In this document: positions 38,427-47,114 of the stretch, piece after piece | Layout of the letters: each line of letters starts with the position of its first letter | Position numbering within the stretch: position 1 is the stretch's first letter | From: Clostridium sp. MD294 | GTDB lineage: Bacteria; Bacillota; Clostridia; Lachnospirales; Anaerotignaceae | DNA: 64,000 nt | Direction of reading: 5' to 3' | Assembly (NCBI RefSeq): GCF_000364165.2 | Contig: NZ_CP097810.1 | Span: 1,510,130-1,574,129, forward strand | Position numbers and translations under genes: made by a program | The notes under the pieces: model-generated | Told to the model about the DNA's origin: nothing | The model's input: only the letters and a program-made list of their open reading frames with translations | The model's database searches: none

Positions 38427-39206
38427 TTACTTAGCACATTTATTGCAAGGTGTTAATCCTATGGCTTTTGCTTGTTCTAATGTGGAAGGATAATAAGTAC
38501 CACCATTACAAGAGTTATCATAATGGTATCTTTTACCAGTTCTTGTTATATATATTGTATCACTTTGAGGTGCAGATGTAGCTTGTGATGCCTGTCTAGC
38601 TCTTTGTTGTTCTTCTTGCTGTCTAGCGATTTCGGCTTGTCTTTGCTGTTCCTCTTGTTGTCTAGCGATTTCAGCTTGTCTTTGTTGTTCCTCTTGTTGT
38701 CTAGCGATTTCGGCTTGTCTTTGCTGTTCTGCCTTTTGTGCTGCAAGTACATCATTTCTTTCTTTAATTGACTGTGTTTTTTCTGGATTTGTTTTAAATT
38801 CTATAATACCGTCTGTTATATTCCAGTTAATTGGTGCATCTAAAGAAGTAGCAACAAAATTAACAGGTATGTATGTAACACCATATTGTTGTATTACAGC
38901 ATGAGATAATGTTACAGGAACATTATTTACAGTAGCTGTTGCAGAATTTACTTTGAATTTAATTGTCTTGTCTGTGTTTACAACAACGATTTCCTGTGTA
39001 TCTGCTTGCCATGTAATATTTGCACCAAAACATTCATAAATATCCCTTAGTGAAACCATTGCAACATCGTCTACTGCTACTGTTTCTATACATAACATAA
39101 TGTCATTGATAGAAATTTTAGAGCCTGCAAAAACAGTAAATGCCATTGTTTGCAAACACATAATAAATGTTAATAAAAATGCTAGTATTCTTTTTCTCCT
39201 GTTCAT
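38427..39206 (-). CDS. Secreted protein with copper amine oxidase-like N-terminal domain
   Basis: 259 residues. Signal peptide to about residue 27 (ILAFLLTFIMCLQTMAF...VFAG). Residues 28-140 match the copper amine oxidase N-domain (DUF-like beta fold; MVSLRDIYECFGANITW, VTYIPVNFVATSLDAPINW in short pieces), a wall or stalk module with no enzyme activity of its own. Then a Gln/Glu/Arg-rich coiled stretch with three 13-residue repeats (EQQRQAEIARQQE). The C-terminus RTGKRYHYDNSC...LTPCNKCAK resembles a small metal-binding tail found on secreted nucleases. It lies between the two copies of the tRNA-Thr terminator. Confidence 0.8.
   Translation of the reverse strand: MNRRKRILAFLLTFIMCLQTMAFTVFAGSKISINDIMLCIETVAVDDVAMVSLRDIYECFGANITWQADTQEIVVVNTDKTIKFKVNSATATVNNVPVTLSHAVIQQYGVTYIPVNFVATSLDAPINWNITDGIIEFKTNPEKTQSIKERNDVLAAQKAEQQRQAEIARQQEEQQRQAEIARQQEEQQRQAEIARQQEEQQRARQASQATSAPQSDTIYITRTGKRYHYDNSCNGGTYYPSTLEQAKAIGLTPCNKCAK
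38600..38730 (-). repeat. 39-bp tandem repeats within the gene at 38427
   Basis: Three copies of a 39-bp unit encode the 13-residue Q/E/R-rich repeats. Copies differ at a few third positions, so the repeat is under coding constraint or old. Confidence 0.85.
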
Positions 39207-39456
39207 AAAATTTCCTCCTCTAATGCAATTTTAATGTACACTTAACCAAATATAACATATTATGCAATATTTTGCAATGATATGTGAAAAAATAAAAGTA
39301 GAAAAACTTTTATAATATTTTGTTTCACTCTTTTACTAATGAAATTAAAATTTACGCTTAATGCAATAGAAATATTTGATGATTTTAATAAAAACAGAAA
39401 TAATACAGATTTAACAGATATTCAAATAGCAGCGTATACTTTTGGGAATGTATAAA
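39207..39456. other. Upstream region of the secreted-protein gene
   Basis: Minus-strand promoter: -35 TTGCAA (39272-39277), 17 bases, -10 TATATT (39249-39254); it matches the promoter at 7899-7927 over about 45 bp. A plus-strand frame of 38 codons (39339-39455) has no ribosome-binding site and I do not call it a gene. Confidence 0.55.
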
Positions 39457-39493
39457 TTGTAATACCCCTTGTGTTTTCAAGGGGTATTTTTGT
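39457..39493 (+). repeat. Second copy of the 37-bp tRNA-Thr terminator repeat
   Basis: Identical to 38304-38340. It has no tRNA before it, and the DNA between the copies holds one gene. This looks like the far boundary of an insertion or duplication. Confidence 0.85.
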
Positions 39494-39503
39494 ATTTTAG
39501 AGT

Positions 39504-40202
39504 TTATGATGTTTTTTGTTTTTTAAATAAATCTTGTATAGTTATTATAATAACAAGCACAACAACTAATACTATAAATCTTAATATAATGTCAAATACG
39601 CTATTTACTTTTCCGTAGCGGTACATATCTAATATATAAACAGTATCTACATTGTAGTGCTGTGCCATTTTGTTTAACATAGTACGTTCTGTAGTGGTAG
39701 TATGGCGAATGTATCCAGTGGGGTAATGTTTTGATTTTATAAGTGCTAAATAGTCGTCAAAGTATACACAAAGCCAATAATTGTCTGATAGTTGTATTAA
39801 ATAATAGCGATTATATGTGCCACCAGCAATTATATTTTGAAGTATTTTTTCCCAGTATTTCATAGGGTAGTGTGTAGTAATATATTCTGAAATATAAACA
39901 GTTCTTGTTGTGTGACGAACTCTTTGATAGTGTATTCCTTTTTGTTCCACATCACGAAGTCGTGCTAATGGACAAGCTACTAAATCATTGCCAGTAATTG
40001 TTACAGGGGTATTTGTATCAAAAAAATACGATATATCTTGTTGCGTATAAATTTGCTGAACATTTTGTGTTGTTTTTTGTCCTTGTTCTGTTCCTGTACC
40101 AGCTTTTAAATCATATAACCAACCAGTAGGAAGTGTTAGCATTATAAAAATTGCAACAATAGTATATAATATCATTGAAATAGAAAAGCGTTTTTTTTGC
40201 AT
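39504..40202 (-). CDS. Hypothetical membrane-anchored protein
   Basis: Start at ATG 40200-40202 after ATAGGTGAT. 232 residues with one N-terminal helix (MILYTIVAIFIMLTLPTGWL) and one C-terminal helix (DIILRFIVLVVVLVIIITI), leaving an extracellular middle domain of about 165 residues rich in Thr, Tyr and His. The middle has the segment YWLCVYFDDYLALIKSKHYP. No known domain recognised. It lies downstream of galT on the same strand but beyond a terminator. Confidence 0.65.
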   Translation of the reverse strand: MQKKRFSISMILYTIVAIFIMLTLPTGWLYDLKAGTGTEQGQKTTQNVQQIYTQQDISYFFDTNTPVTITGNDLVACPLARLRDVEQKGIHYQRVRHTTRTVYISEYITTHYPMKYWEKILQNIIAGGTYNRYYLIQLSDNYWLCVYFDDYLALIKSKHYPTGYIRHTTTTERTMLNKMAQHYNVDTVYILDMYRYGKVNSVFDIILRFIVLVVVLVIIITIQDLFKKQKTS

Positions 40203-40240
40203 AACTATCACCTATCATTTTAAAAATAAATTGATATAGT

Positions 40241-40273
40241 AAAAACCCCAAGAGTATGCTCTCTTGGGGAAAA
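40241..40273 (-). terminator. galT terminator
   Basis: Hairpin CCCCAAGAG / CTCTTGGGG with a T-run on the minus strand, right after the stop of galT. Confidence 0.85.
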
Positions 40274-40275
40274 TA

Positions 40276-41778
40276 TTATAAATTGAGTGAGTCCATAAAT
40301 CTATCAAAATAAATATAGCCCTGTTCATTTCTTTTAAAAACACCAGCGTGATGAAGTACTTTTTCAAATACAATACCAACTTCTTTTTGTACAATTTCAG
40401 TAATATTTTCTGCTGTAATGACATCATATTTCTGAATAAATTCTTCTGCCCATTGAGCATGCTTTGCTGTTCTTTTGTCACTATAGAAATCTTTTTTATT
40501 CAAAATAAAATCTTTTAGCACTTCCAATTCTTCTTTTAAACGAGCAGGAAGTACAGCAAGTCCCATTACTTCAATCAAACCGATATTTTCTTTTTTAATG
40601 TGGTGTAATTCCTGGTGAGGGTGATATACACCAAGAGGATACTGTTCTGTTGTGATATTGTTTCTAAGTACTAAATCTAATTCAAATGTATCTCCCACTT
40701 TTCTAGCAATAGGGGTAATGGTAGAATGAGGCTCACCATCTGTATGAGAGAATATAAATGCTTGCTCATCTGTATAATTACGCCATTTTTGAAGTATCCT
40801 ATCACCTAATTCTATTAGTGTTTGTGTATCTTTATGACGAATACGAATAACAGACATAGGCCATTTTACACGACCTACTTCTACATCTTCAAAACCTTTT
40901 ATAGTATAATTTTTTTCTATAGTAGCACTTGCCATAGGAAACTGATAATGTCCTCCTTGAAAATGGTCATGAGAAAGTATAGAACCCCCTACAATAGGCA
41001 AATCTGCATTAGAGCCTATAAAATAATGAGGGAATAATTTTATAAAATCAAATAATTTTATAAATGCCTCTTTGTTAATTGCCATAGGAATGTGTTTTTT
41101 GTTAAAGGCAATGCAGTGCTCGTTGTAATATACATAAGGGGAATATTGAAATCCCCATTCACCGCCTGCCATAGTGATAGTGATAATTCTGTGATTTTGT
41201 CTGGCAGGGTGATTGACACGACCAGAATAACCTACATTTTCGGCACAAAGTTGACATTTTGGGTAACTGCTTTGTTTTGCATTTTTGGCAGCAGCAATTG
41301 CTTTAGGGTCTTTTTCTGGTTTGCTTAAATTGATGGTAATGTCTAAGTCACCATATTGTGTATGTGTTTTCCACCTTTGGTCTTTTATAATACGATAACG
41401 GCGTATGTAGTCTGTATTTTGGCTAAAATCGTAATACCAGTCTGTAGCAGCTTCAGCAGAATTTTGATATAACTGCCAAAATTTTTGACTAACTTCACTA
41501 GGACGAGGTACTAAAAGCCCCATAATTTTGGTATCAAATAAATCTTTGTATACAATACTATCTTCTATCAAACCCTTTTGACAGGCATAATCAAGCATAT
41601 TTTGAAGCACTTCTTCTAAACAAATTTGTTCTGTGCTTTGTGCATCAATATTGCCGTCAAATTCTTCTAGCTCAAATAATGCCATCAATTGATTTGTAGT
41701 GAATATAATGTCGTCTTTTTGTATCAAATTTTTTTGTAATGCGTATGTTACTAATTTGCAAATTTGTTGTGTAATCAT
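40276..41778 (-). CDS. galT: UDP-glucose--hexose-1-phosphate uridylyltransferase (Firmicute type)
   Basis: 500 residues, the long GalT form of Gram-positive bacteria, which is unlike the E. coli HIT-type enzyme. Signatures: QKFWQLYQNSAEAATDWYYDFS, YPKCQLCAENVGY, and the active-site region VGGSILSHDHFQGGHYQFPM (short piece: SHDHFQGG) with the nucleophile histidine. It exchanges UDP between glucose and galactose 1-phosphates in the Leloir pathway. galK and galE are not nearby. AAAGGGGCG site. Confidence 0.95.
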   Translation of the reverse strand: MITQQICKLVTYALQKNLIQKDDIIFTTNQLMALFELEEFDGNIDAQSTEQICLEEVLQNMLDYACQKGLIEDSIVYKDLFDTKIMGLLVPRPSEVSQKFWQLYQNSAEAATDWYYDFSQNTDYIRRYRIIKDQRWKTHTQYGDLDITINLSKPEKDPKAIAAAKNAKQSSYPKCQLCAENVGYSGRVNHPARQNHRIITITMAGGEWGFQYSPYVYYNEHCIAFNKKHIPMAINKEAFIKLFDFIKLFPHYFIGSNADLPIVGGSILSHDHFQGGHYQFPMASATIEKNYTIKGFEDVEVGRVKWPMSVIRIRHKDTQTLIELGDRILQKWRNYTDEQAFIFSHTDGEPHSTITPIARKVGDTFELDLVLRNNITTEQYPLGVYHPHQELHHIKKENIGLIEVMGLAVLPARLKEELEVLKDFILNKKDFYSDKRTAKHAQWAEEFIQKYDVITAENITEIVQKEVGIVFEKVLHHAGVFKRNEQGYIYFDRFMDSLNL

Positions 41779-42130
41779 GTGAAATAACGCCCCTTTCTGA
41801 TACTATGATACATCAAAAAACAGACGTATGCAATGCAAAAAAGCATATTGTATAAAATGAATATCAAAAAGATACTATATTGTATTATTTTGAAAGAAAT
41901 ACAAATAATAAAAAATAGTAATAAAAAATAAAAAATGTAACAATAGTTGTGCTGTAATGCTGTAATTACTTGTTAGACACGCTGAAATAATTATATTGTA
42001 GTAAATACAATATAAACAAAAGCAACACAAAACAGAATATAGAATTGAATATTTATAAAATATATGTTATTATGATAACTGTTAAATTTTGTTCCAAAAA
42101 ATAAAATTTTGATAGAAAAGGGGGATTATT
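41779..42130. promoter_or_regulatory. Divergent intergenic region with a perfect inverted repeat
   Basis: Between galT and the nhaC-like gene. It holds a perfect inverted repeat TTATATTGTA (41991-42000) and TACAATATAA (42006-42015), a candidate operator about 115 bases before the antiporter start. Also a TAGACACGCTGA word (41975-41986) that recurs at about 7279-7290. Confidence 0.45.
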
Positions 42131-43690
42131 TTGGAACCAATCAATGTAGGCTTCTTGTCTGTATTGCCTCCAATTATAGCCATTGGTCTGGCACTTGTTA
42201 CAAAAGAAGTCATTTCATCTTTAATTATTGGTATACTATCAGGTACATTAATTTATGCTTGTCATTTTGCCAGTGGATTAGGCGTTATTGTAAAAACAGT
42301 GGATACTACAATGACACTTATGGCGAGCAAATTAGCAGGAAATACTGCTATTGTATTGTTTCTTGCCATGCTAGGAGCGTTGGTAGTAGTAATTACAAAA
42401 GCAGGAGGCTCACGTGCCTATGGAAATTGGGCAAGCAGTAAAATCACATCTCGTACAGGGGCGTCACTTGCCACTTGTGCATTAGGAGCATTGATATTTA
42501 TTGATGACTATTTTAACTGTTTGACAGTAGGTACTGTTATGAAACCAGTTACAGATAAACAGAGAATATCTCATGCAAAACTGGCATATCTCATTGATGC
42601 CACAGCAGCACCAGTGTGTATTATTGCACCAGTTTCTTCTTGGGCAGCATCTGTAATTTCTCAAATGGGAGATACAGGTTTGAATGGTATGGAGTCATTT
42701 ATAAAGTCAATACCATATAATTTATATGCAATATTAACTATTTTAATGATTATTATTATATCTTGTTTGCAGTTAGATTTTGGCACAATGGAAAAATACG
42801 AACATGATGCTAAAAAATATGGCAAATTAGATGCAGATGGTACTTCTAGTAGTACAGGAGCAGAAGAATTAAATCAGCTTCGTATTTCTGAAAAAGGCCG
42901 TGTATTTGACTTGCTTATTCCTATTGCTGCATTGATAGTATTTTCTATACTTTCTATGCTTTATATAGGGGGATATTTTGAGGGTGGCATGAGTATTGCA
43001 GATGGTTTTGGAAATACAGATGCAGGCCCAGCATTGGCAATCAGTAGCTTTGCCTCTTTAATTGTAGCATTTTTGCTTTTTGTACCAAGAAAAGTATTAA
43101 ACTTTAGGGAGTTTATGGACGGCGTTGGGCAAGGTGTAAAATCTATGGTAGGAGCAATTATTATATTGACATTGGCTTGGACAATTAGCGGTGTGTGCCG
43201 TGATTTGTTGAGCACAGGGGAATATGTAGGAGATTTGGTAGCAAATTCTAATATGCCCGCTATGCTTATACCAGCGATTGTATTTATAGTAGCAGGATTT
43301 TTGTCATTTTCTATGGGAACATCATGGGGTACATTTGGTATATTGATACCAATTATAGCAACAGTATGTACAAAAGTTGCACCAGATTTAACAATTATAT
43401 CACTTTCTGCAACATTAGCAGGTTCTGTATTTGGTGACCACTGTTCGCCAATATCAGACACTACTATACTTTCTTCAACAGGTGCAGGCTGTAACCACAT
43501 TGACCACGTTTCTACACAAATACCTTATGCACTCTGTGTAGCAAGTTGTTGTATGGTGGGATATATTATAGCGGGATTAACAAAAAATCTTTTGTTGACA
43601 TTGGGCATTTCTATTGCTTGCCTTGTTATAATATTGTTTGTACTTCATAATATCGCTGTAAAAAAAGAACAGCTTGCTGAAAATAAATAA
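42131..43690 (+). CDS. NhaC-family Na+/H+ antiporter-like transporter
   Basis: 519 residues, TTG start after AAAAGGGGGAT. About eleven membrane helices. Conserved NhaC/ArgO-like blocks: LSVLPPIIAIGLALVTKEV at the start, FIDDYFNCLTVGTVMKPV, FSMGTSWGTFGILIP and SVFGDHCSPISDTTILSS. It probably exchanges Na+ or a small organic ion for protons. The family also holds malate/lactate and amine exchangers, so the substrate is open. Confidence 0.88.
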   Translation: MEPINVGFLSVLPPIIAIGLALVTKEVISSLIIGILSGTLIYACHFASGLGVIVKTVDTTMTLMASKLAGNTAIVLFLAMLGALVVVITKAGGSRAYGNWASSKITSRTGASLATCALGALIFIDDYFNCLTVGTVMKPVTDKQRISHAKLAYLIDATAAPVCIIAPVSSWAASVISQMGDTGLNGMESFIKSIPYNLYAILTILMIIIISCLQLDFGTMEKYEHDAKKYGKLDADGTSSSTGAEELNQLRISEKGRVFDLLIPIAALIVFSILSMLYIGGYFEGGMSIADGFGNTDAGPALAISSFASLIVAFLLFVPRKVLNFREFMDGVGQGVKSMVGAIIILTLAWTISGVCRDLLSTGEYVGDLVANSNMPAMLIPAIVFIVAGFLSFSMGTSWGTFGILIPIIATVCTKVAPDLTIISLSATLAGSVFGDHCSPISDTTILSSTGAGCNHIDHVSTQIPYALCVASCCMVGYIIAGLTKNLLLTLGISIACLVIILFVLHNIAVKKEQLAENK

Positions 43691-43696
43691 AAAAAA

Positions 43697-43727
43697 GGAA
43701 CTTTTCATAAATGAAAAGTTCCTTTTT
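43697..43727. terminator. Terminator, GAACTTTTC-type hairpin
   Basis: Stem GGAACTTTTCAT / ATGAAAAGTTCC with T residues on both strands. A similar hairpin at 44382-44415 lies on the other side of the RHH/DUF6809 pair. Confidence 0.85.
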
Positions 43728-43729
43728 CG

Positions 43730-44005
43730 TTACTCATTATTTTCTTGTAATATCTCTATCATCATTTTTGCACCAATTTTAAAACCATATGTAAACATTT
43801 CTGATAGTTCTATATCAATAACATCGCATTTTTCTCTTAGTATATTCTCAAATTCTTTAGCAAGAGTATCATCTAATTTTGATTTAAAATCATCGTAATG
43901 CTTTTGGTATTCCTCTCGTGTTTTTTTGTAATGCTCTGTTGTAGGACTGTATTGCTCTGAAGGATATATTCTACCCTCGTATAAATCTTGTAATATTTTA
44001 TCCAT
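43730..44005 (-). CDS. DUF6809-like small protein
   Basis: Start at ATG 44003-44005 after ACGGGTGATAATT. 91 residues, all-helical and charged: MDKILQDLYEGRIYPSEQYS, then a KKTREEYQKHYDDFKSKLDD-like coil and ELSEMFTYGFKIGAKMMIEI at the end. The N-terminal LYEGRIYPSEQ signature recurs in clostridial small proteins I associate with DUF6809; function unknown. It follows the RHH gene by 16 bases. A rearranged paralogue is at 57741. Confidence 0.75.
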   Translation of the reverse strand: MDKILQDLYEGRIYPSEQYSPTTEHYKKTREEYQKHYDDFKSKLDDTLAKEFENILREKCDVIDIELSEMFTYGFKIGAKMMIEILQENNE

Positions 44006-44021
44006 AATTATCACCCGTTTT

Positions 44022-44228
44022 CTATATTTCAATTTTAGTAGTAAATTTTAAGTTTTCTAAAGCATACTCTAATGCCATACACATCAATTCATTTCTGGAG
44101 CGTTTACTTCTTTTTGCCAATTCATCAAACTCTTTTTGTGTTTTTATTTTCATTCTTAATGTCATATTTATATAAGTATTTTCTTCGTCATCTATATTTT
44201 TAGGTGTTACAATAAATTCTTTTGACAT
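44022..44228 (-). CDS. Ribbon-helix-helix (Arc/CopG-like) protein
   Basis: 68 residues. MTLRMKIKTQKEFDELAKRSKRSRNELMCMALEYALE fits a ribbon-helix-helix fold: one strand, then two helices with SKRSRNEL between (cited in short pieces: MTLRMKI, KRSRNELM). It should bind DNA as a dimer. Upstream is a very AT-rich, palindromic stretch that may hold its operator. The paralogue at 57355 is about 60% identical by eye. Gene order RHH then partner is like some toxin-antitoxin pairs, but no toxin activity is known for the partner. Confidence 0.75.
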   Translation of the reverse strand: MSKEFIVTPKNIDDEENTYINMTLRMKIKTQKEFDELAKRSKRSRNELMCMALEYALENLKFTTKIEI

Positions 44229-44381
44229 AATAGTATATCCCCCTCCATATTTATACTTTTATAACAATTATATCAGTTAAATATTGACATTTATACATTA
44301 TAATTTATAATAAATTTATAATATAATTATATTATAAATTGTAATATAATATAAAAATAGTGATAAAGAGATATAAAAATA

Positions 44382-44415
44382 GGGGGGAACTTTTCACAAG
44401 TGAAAAGTTCTCCCC
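44382..44415. terminator. GAACTTTTC-type hairpin, spoVB terminator
   Basis: Stem GGGGGAACTTTTCAC / GTGAAAAGTTCTCCCC, followed on the minus strand by a T-rich run, after the stop of the flippase gene. Related to the hairpin at 43697 and to a stem within the MITE. Confidence 0.75.
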
Positions 44416-44459
44416 TTGCTTTGTCCGCTTTTTCAAAAAACTTCGTTTTACTATTTATT

Positions 44460-45977
44460 TTAATATTTTAATGTTTGAAGCAATTCTTTTTTTAAGCAAC
44501 CCAACAACATCAAAAACAGTATATACAACAACATCACAGCACTAATACACAACAAAAAGAACATTTTAGAAGGTGTACCTATTTGTATAACATATCTTAT
44601 CACAAGCCCTGCTGCCAAACCTGCCAAAAGCGGTTTCAAAAAGCAATTTCCAAACTGCACCTTTACCTGTGTACAGCAATAAATTTTATAAAGGGAAAGC
44701 AACATTGTTAACATCAAACTTACAAACCACCCCACTAAATACGCATTTACACCATACATAGGTATTAAAAAATAAATAAAAGCAATGTTAATAATAGAAG
44801 AAATGACATTTGTTTGAAATATAAATGTATGCTCTCCTAGTCCATTTAGTAAGCCATTTATTGTCATTTGCATATACAAAAACGGGCATATAAATGCTAA
44901 TAAAAATAGCAAATTACCTAACTCACTATGACCATATACAATATAGCATACTTCTTTTGGAAATACTGCAAACACAACACCCGCACCTATACTCAATATA
45001 GAGGAAAAAAGCAATGCTGTATAAACTGTTGTACTGATTTTATTTCTTTTATTTATTGCAGAAGCTTCTGATATTTCTGGCACAAGCGAAACAGAAACAG
45101 ATGTCAAAAATGCAGAAGGTAACAGTATTAAAGGCATTGCCATACCTGTTAATTCTCCGTATGTACTCATTGCTTCCGTTGCAGACTGTCCGAATAGTTG
45201 TAATCTTTGAGGAATTAAAATATTTTCTGCTGTGGACAAAAAAGAACTTACCACTCTACTTGCTGTTAAAGGTATTGCCATGCTACATATCATATAAAAT
45301 GCTTTTGTTACTGTAATACTTGGTTTTTTGATATATTTCTTTTTTCTTTTAAATCGTATGTAATTACAAAATACAAATAAAAAAGAAAGCACTTCACCGC
45401 TTACAATGCCTATTACGGCACATACACAAGCATAATTTAATCCTTTTGGTACAAAAAAAGAGGCTGTCATATAAATTGCTACAATTCTAACAATTTGTTC
45501 CAATACTTGAGATATTGCAGGTATGATTGCGTGCTGTAATCCCAAAAAATACCCTCTAATACAAGAACCACTTGACATAAATGGTATGGCAAATGCAAGC
45601 ACTCTAAATGCAAATGCTGTACGGGGCTCTTTTAATATTGTCGCTGAAAACCAATCTGCACAAAAAAACAAAAAACTACTTATTATGATACTTGCTGTGA
45701 TTGTCATAAAAAGAGATTGTTTGAGTATACGCCCCATATTTCCCGTTTGATTTTTTGCCTTCTCTTGTGCCGTTAATTTCGATATGGTTGTAGTAAATCC
45801 TGATGATGTGATGCTCCACGTCAACATATAAATAGGCATAATTAACTGATATAATCCCATTCCTTCAGAGCCAATTAAATTGACCATATATACCCTATAA
45901 AAAAAACCTATCACTTTTGTAATTAAACTGGCTGAAGTCAATATTAGCGTACCTGCAATGACTGTTTTTTTGCTCAT
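44460..45977 (-). CDS. spoVB: SpoVB-like polysaccharide/lipid flippase
   Basis: Start at ATG 45975-45977 after AAGAGGGAT; the frame extends 52 codons upstream without a site. 505 residues, MOP/MATE-superfamily with about 14 helices. It begins MSKKTVIAGTLILTSASLIT followed by GFFYRVYMVNLIGSEGMGLY, the SpoVB signature. SpoVB/MurJ-type proteins flip lipid-linked sugars, in spores for cortex peptidoglycan. Several Firmicute paralogues exist, so the exact member is uncertain. Confidence 0.88.
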   Translation of the reverse strand: MSKKTVIAGTLILTSASLITKVIGFFYRVYMVNLIGSEGMGLYQLIMPIYMLTWSITSSGFTTTISKLTAQEKAKNQTGNMGRILKQSLFMTITASIIISSFLFFCADWFSATILKEPRTAFAFRVLAFAIPFMSSGSCIRGYFLGLQHAIIPAISQVLEQIVRIVAIYMTASFFVPKGLNYACVCAVIGIVSGEVLSFLFVFCNYIRFKRKKKYIKKPSITVTKAFYMICSMAIPLTASRVVSSFLSTAENILIPQRLQLFGQSATEAMSTYGELTGMAMPLILLPSAFLTSVSVSLVPEISEASAINKRNKISTTVYTALLFSSILSIGAGVVFAVFPKEVCYIVYGHSELGNLLFLLAFICPFLYMQMTINGLLNGLGEHTFIFQTNVISSIINIAFIYFLIPMYGVNAYLVGWFVSLMLTMLLSLYKIYCCTQVKVQFGNCFLKPLLAGLAAGLVIRYVIQIGTPSKMFFLLCISAVMLLYILFLMLLGCLKKELLQTLKY

Positions 45978-46114
45978 TAAAAAATCCCTCTTTTTGAATA
46001 GTTTGTTTAACATATGCTCGAAAAAAGGGGAATATTCCAGTCTGTCATTAAACGAATAAAAAATAAATAAAGATGGGAAAACGAAGTTTTCCCATCTACA
46101 TATGAAATATATAC

Positions 46115-47098
46115 TTATTCTGAACGATACCATTTTGAAGCAGTTTCAGGAAGTACAGAATTGATATAGCTTTCTGTAGCAAATTCTAATGCTGCAAAAC
46201 CACCTATTCTAGGTAATATTTGCACTGACCAATGTAAACAATTATCATGTTTTTGTGTTTGTTCTGTACCGCCTTCTACAAAGCAGATGTTATAACTGAT
46301 GTCCTCCCTTAATTGTGTAATACGTTTTAACATTTTTTGAAGTATAAAAGCAAAATCATTTATTTCTTTTTGCTCTAGTAAAGCAAAAGAAGAAATGTGT
46401 TTTTTGGGTAATATCCACACTTCATAACTAAATCGAGAAGCATAAGGAGCAAATGCAATAAAATGTTCTGTTTCACCGCAAATTCTAACTTTTTGTTGTT
46501 TTTCCCATGCAATCATATCACATAATATACAGTGATTATGTTTTTTATAATAGTCTAAAGAAGCAGTTTGATAAGTTTGCTGTCTTTTGGAAACAGTAGG
46601 TAAACCTACTAATTGCCAGTGAGAGTGCTTTATAGACATACCTGCATCAACACCTGCATTTTTAAATATTTGTACTTGTTGTATATTTTTGGTGTTTTTG
46701 ATGTCTATAAAACGTTTTTGTAATACAGAAATTACATTTTGTAAATGTTCTAGTGAAAACTGTTCTATTGTCTGCTCGTGGTGAGGGGTATCCACAACAA
46801 CCTCATGCCTACCAAAAGCAGGTATTGCTTCATAAAATGTTTCTTTTTCTACTTTCTGATTTTTGTCATATTGTACCGCTGGAAAGCGATTAGGAAATAC
46901 TCTAATACTCCAGTTTTGTTCTCTGTCTTGATAAAGTGCTGGTGTTGTTTGACATTCATTTCCTCTACAAAAAGGACAAGGTGTATTTCTTTTTTCTTTT
47001 TTGATTAAACTTTTTTCAAATTCATATGGTCTTTTTTGTCGATTTTCTGCATAAATAATCCATTCTTGTGTTAATTTATTTTTTCGCATTTCAGACAT
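46115..47098 (-). CDS. Galactose-1-phosphate uridylyltransferase (HIT-type, GalT-like)
   Basis: Start at ATG 47096-47098 after AAAGGAGTGTGC. 327 residues. N-terminal zinc-site cysteines NTPCPFCRGNE; the GalT active site appears as SIKHSHWQL, with HSH in place of the usual HPH, and a second CILCDMI and HISSFALL. C-terminal LHWSVQILPR. It transfers UMP or AMP between sugar phosphates and nucleotides; the variant active site leaves substrate open (ADP-glucose phosphorylase-like enzymes look similar). A second, unrelated GalT is at 40276. Confidence 0.82.
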   Translation of the reverse strand: MSEMRKNKLTQEWIIYAENRQKRPYEFEKSLIKKEKRNTPCPFCRGNECQTTPALYQDREQNWSIRVFPNRFPAVQYDKNQKVEKETFYEAIPAFGRHEVVVDTPHHEQTIEQFSLEHLQNVISVLQKRFIDIKNTKNIQQVQIFKNAGVDAGMSIKHSHWQLVGLPTVSKRQQTYQTASLDYYKKHNHCILCDMIAWEKQQKVRICGETEHFIAFAPYASRFSYEVWILPKKHISSFALLEQKEINDFAFILQKMLKRITQLREDISYNICFVEGGTEQTQKHDNCLHWSVQILPRIGGFAALEFATESYINSVLPETASKWYRSE

Positions 47099-47114
47099 AT
47101 ATGCACACTCCTTT

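Noticed and set aside
39339..39455. 38-codon plus-strand gene near the second tRNA-Thr terminator copy
   Set aside because: No ribosome-binding site and no recognisable sequence; kept only as a note.
38304..39493. Complete integrative element at tRNA-Thr
   Set aside because: Direct repeats are present but there is no integrase or excisionase, and the repeat shares only one base with the tRNA.
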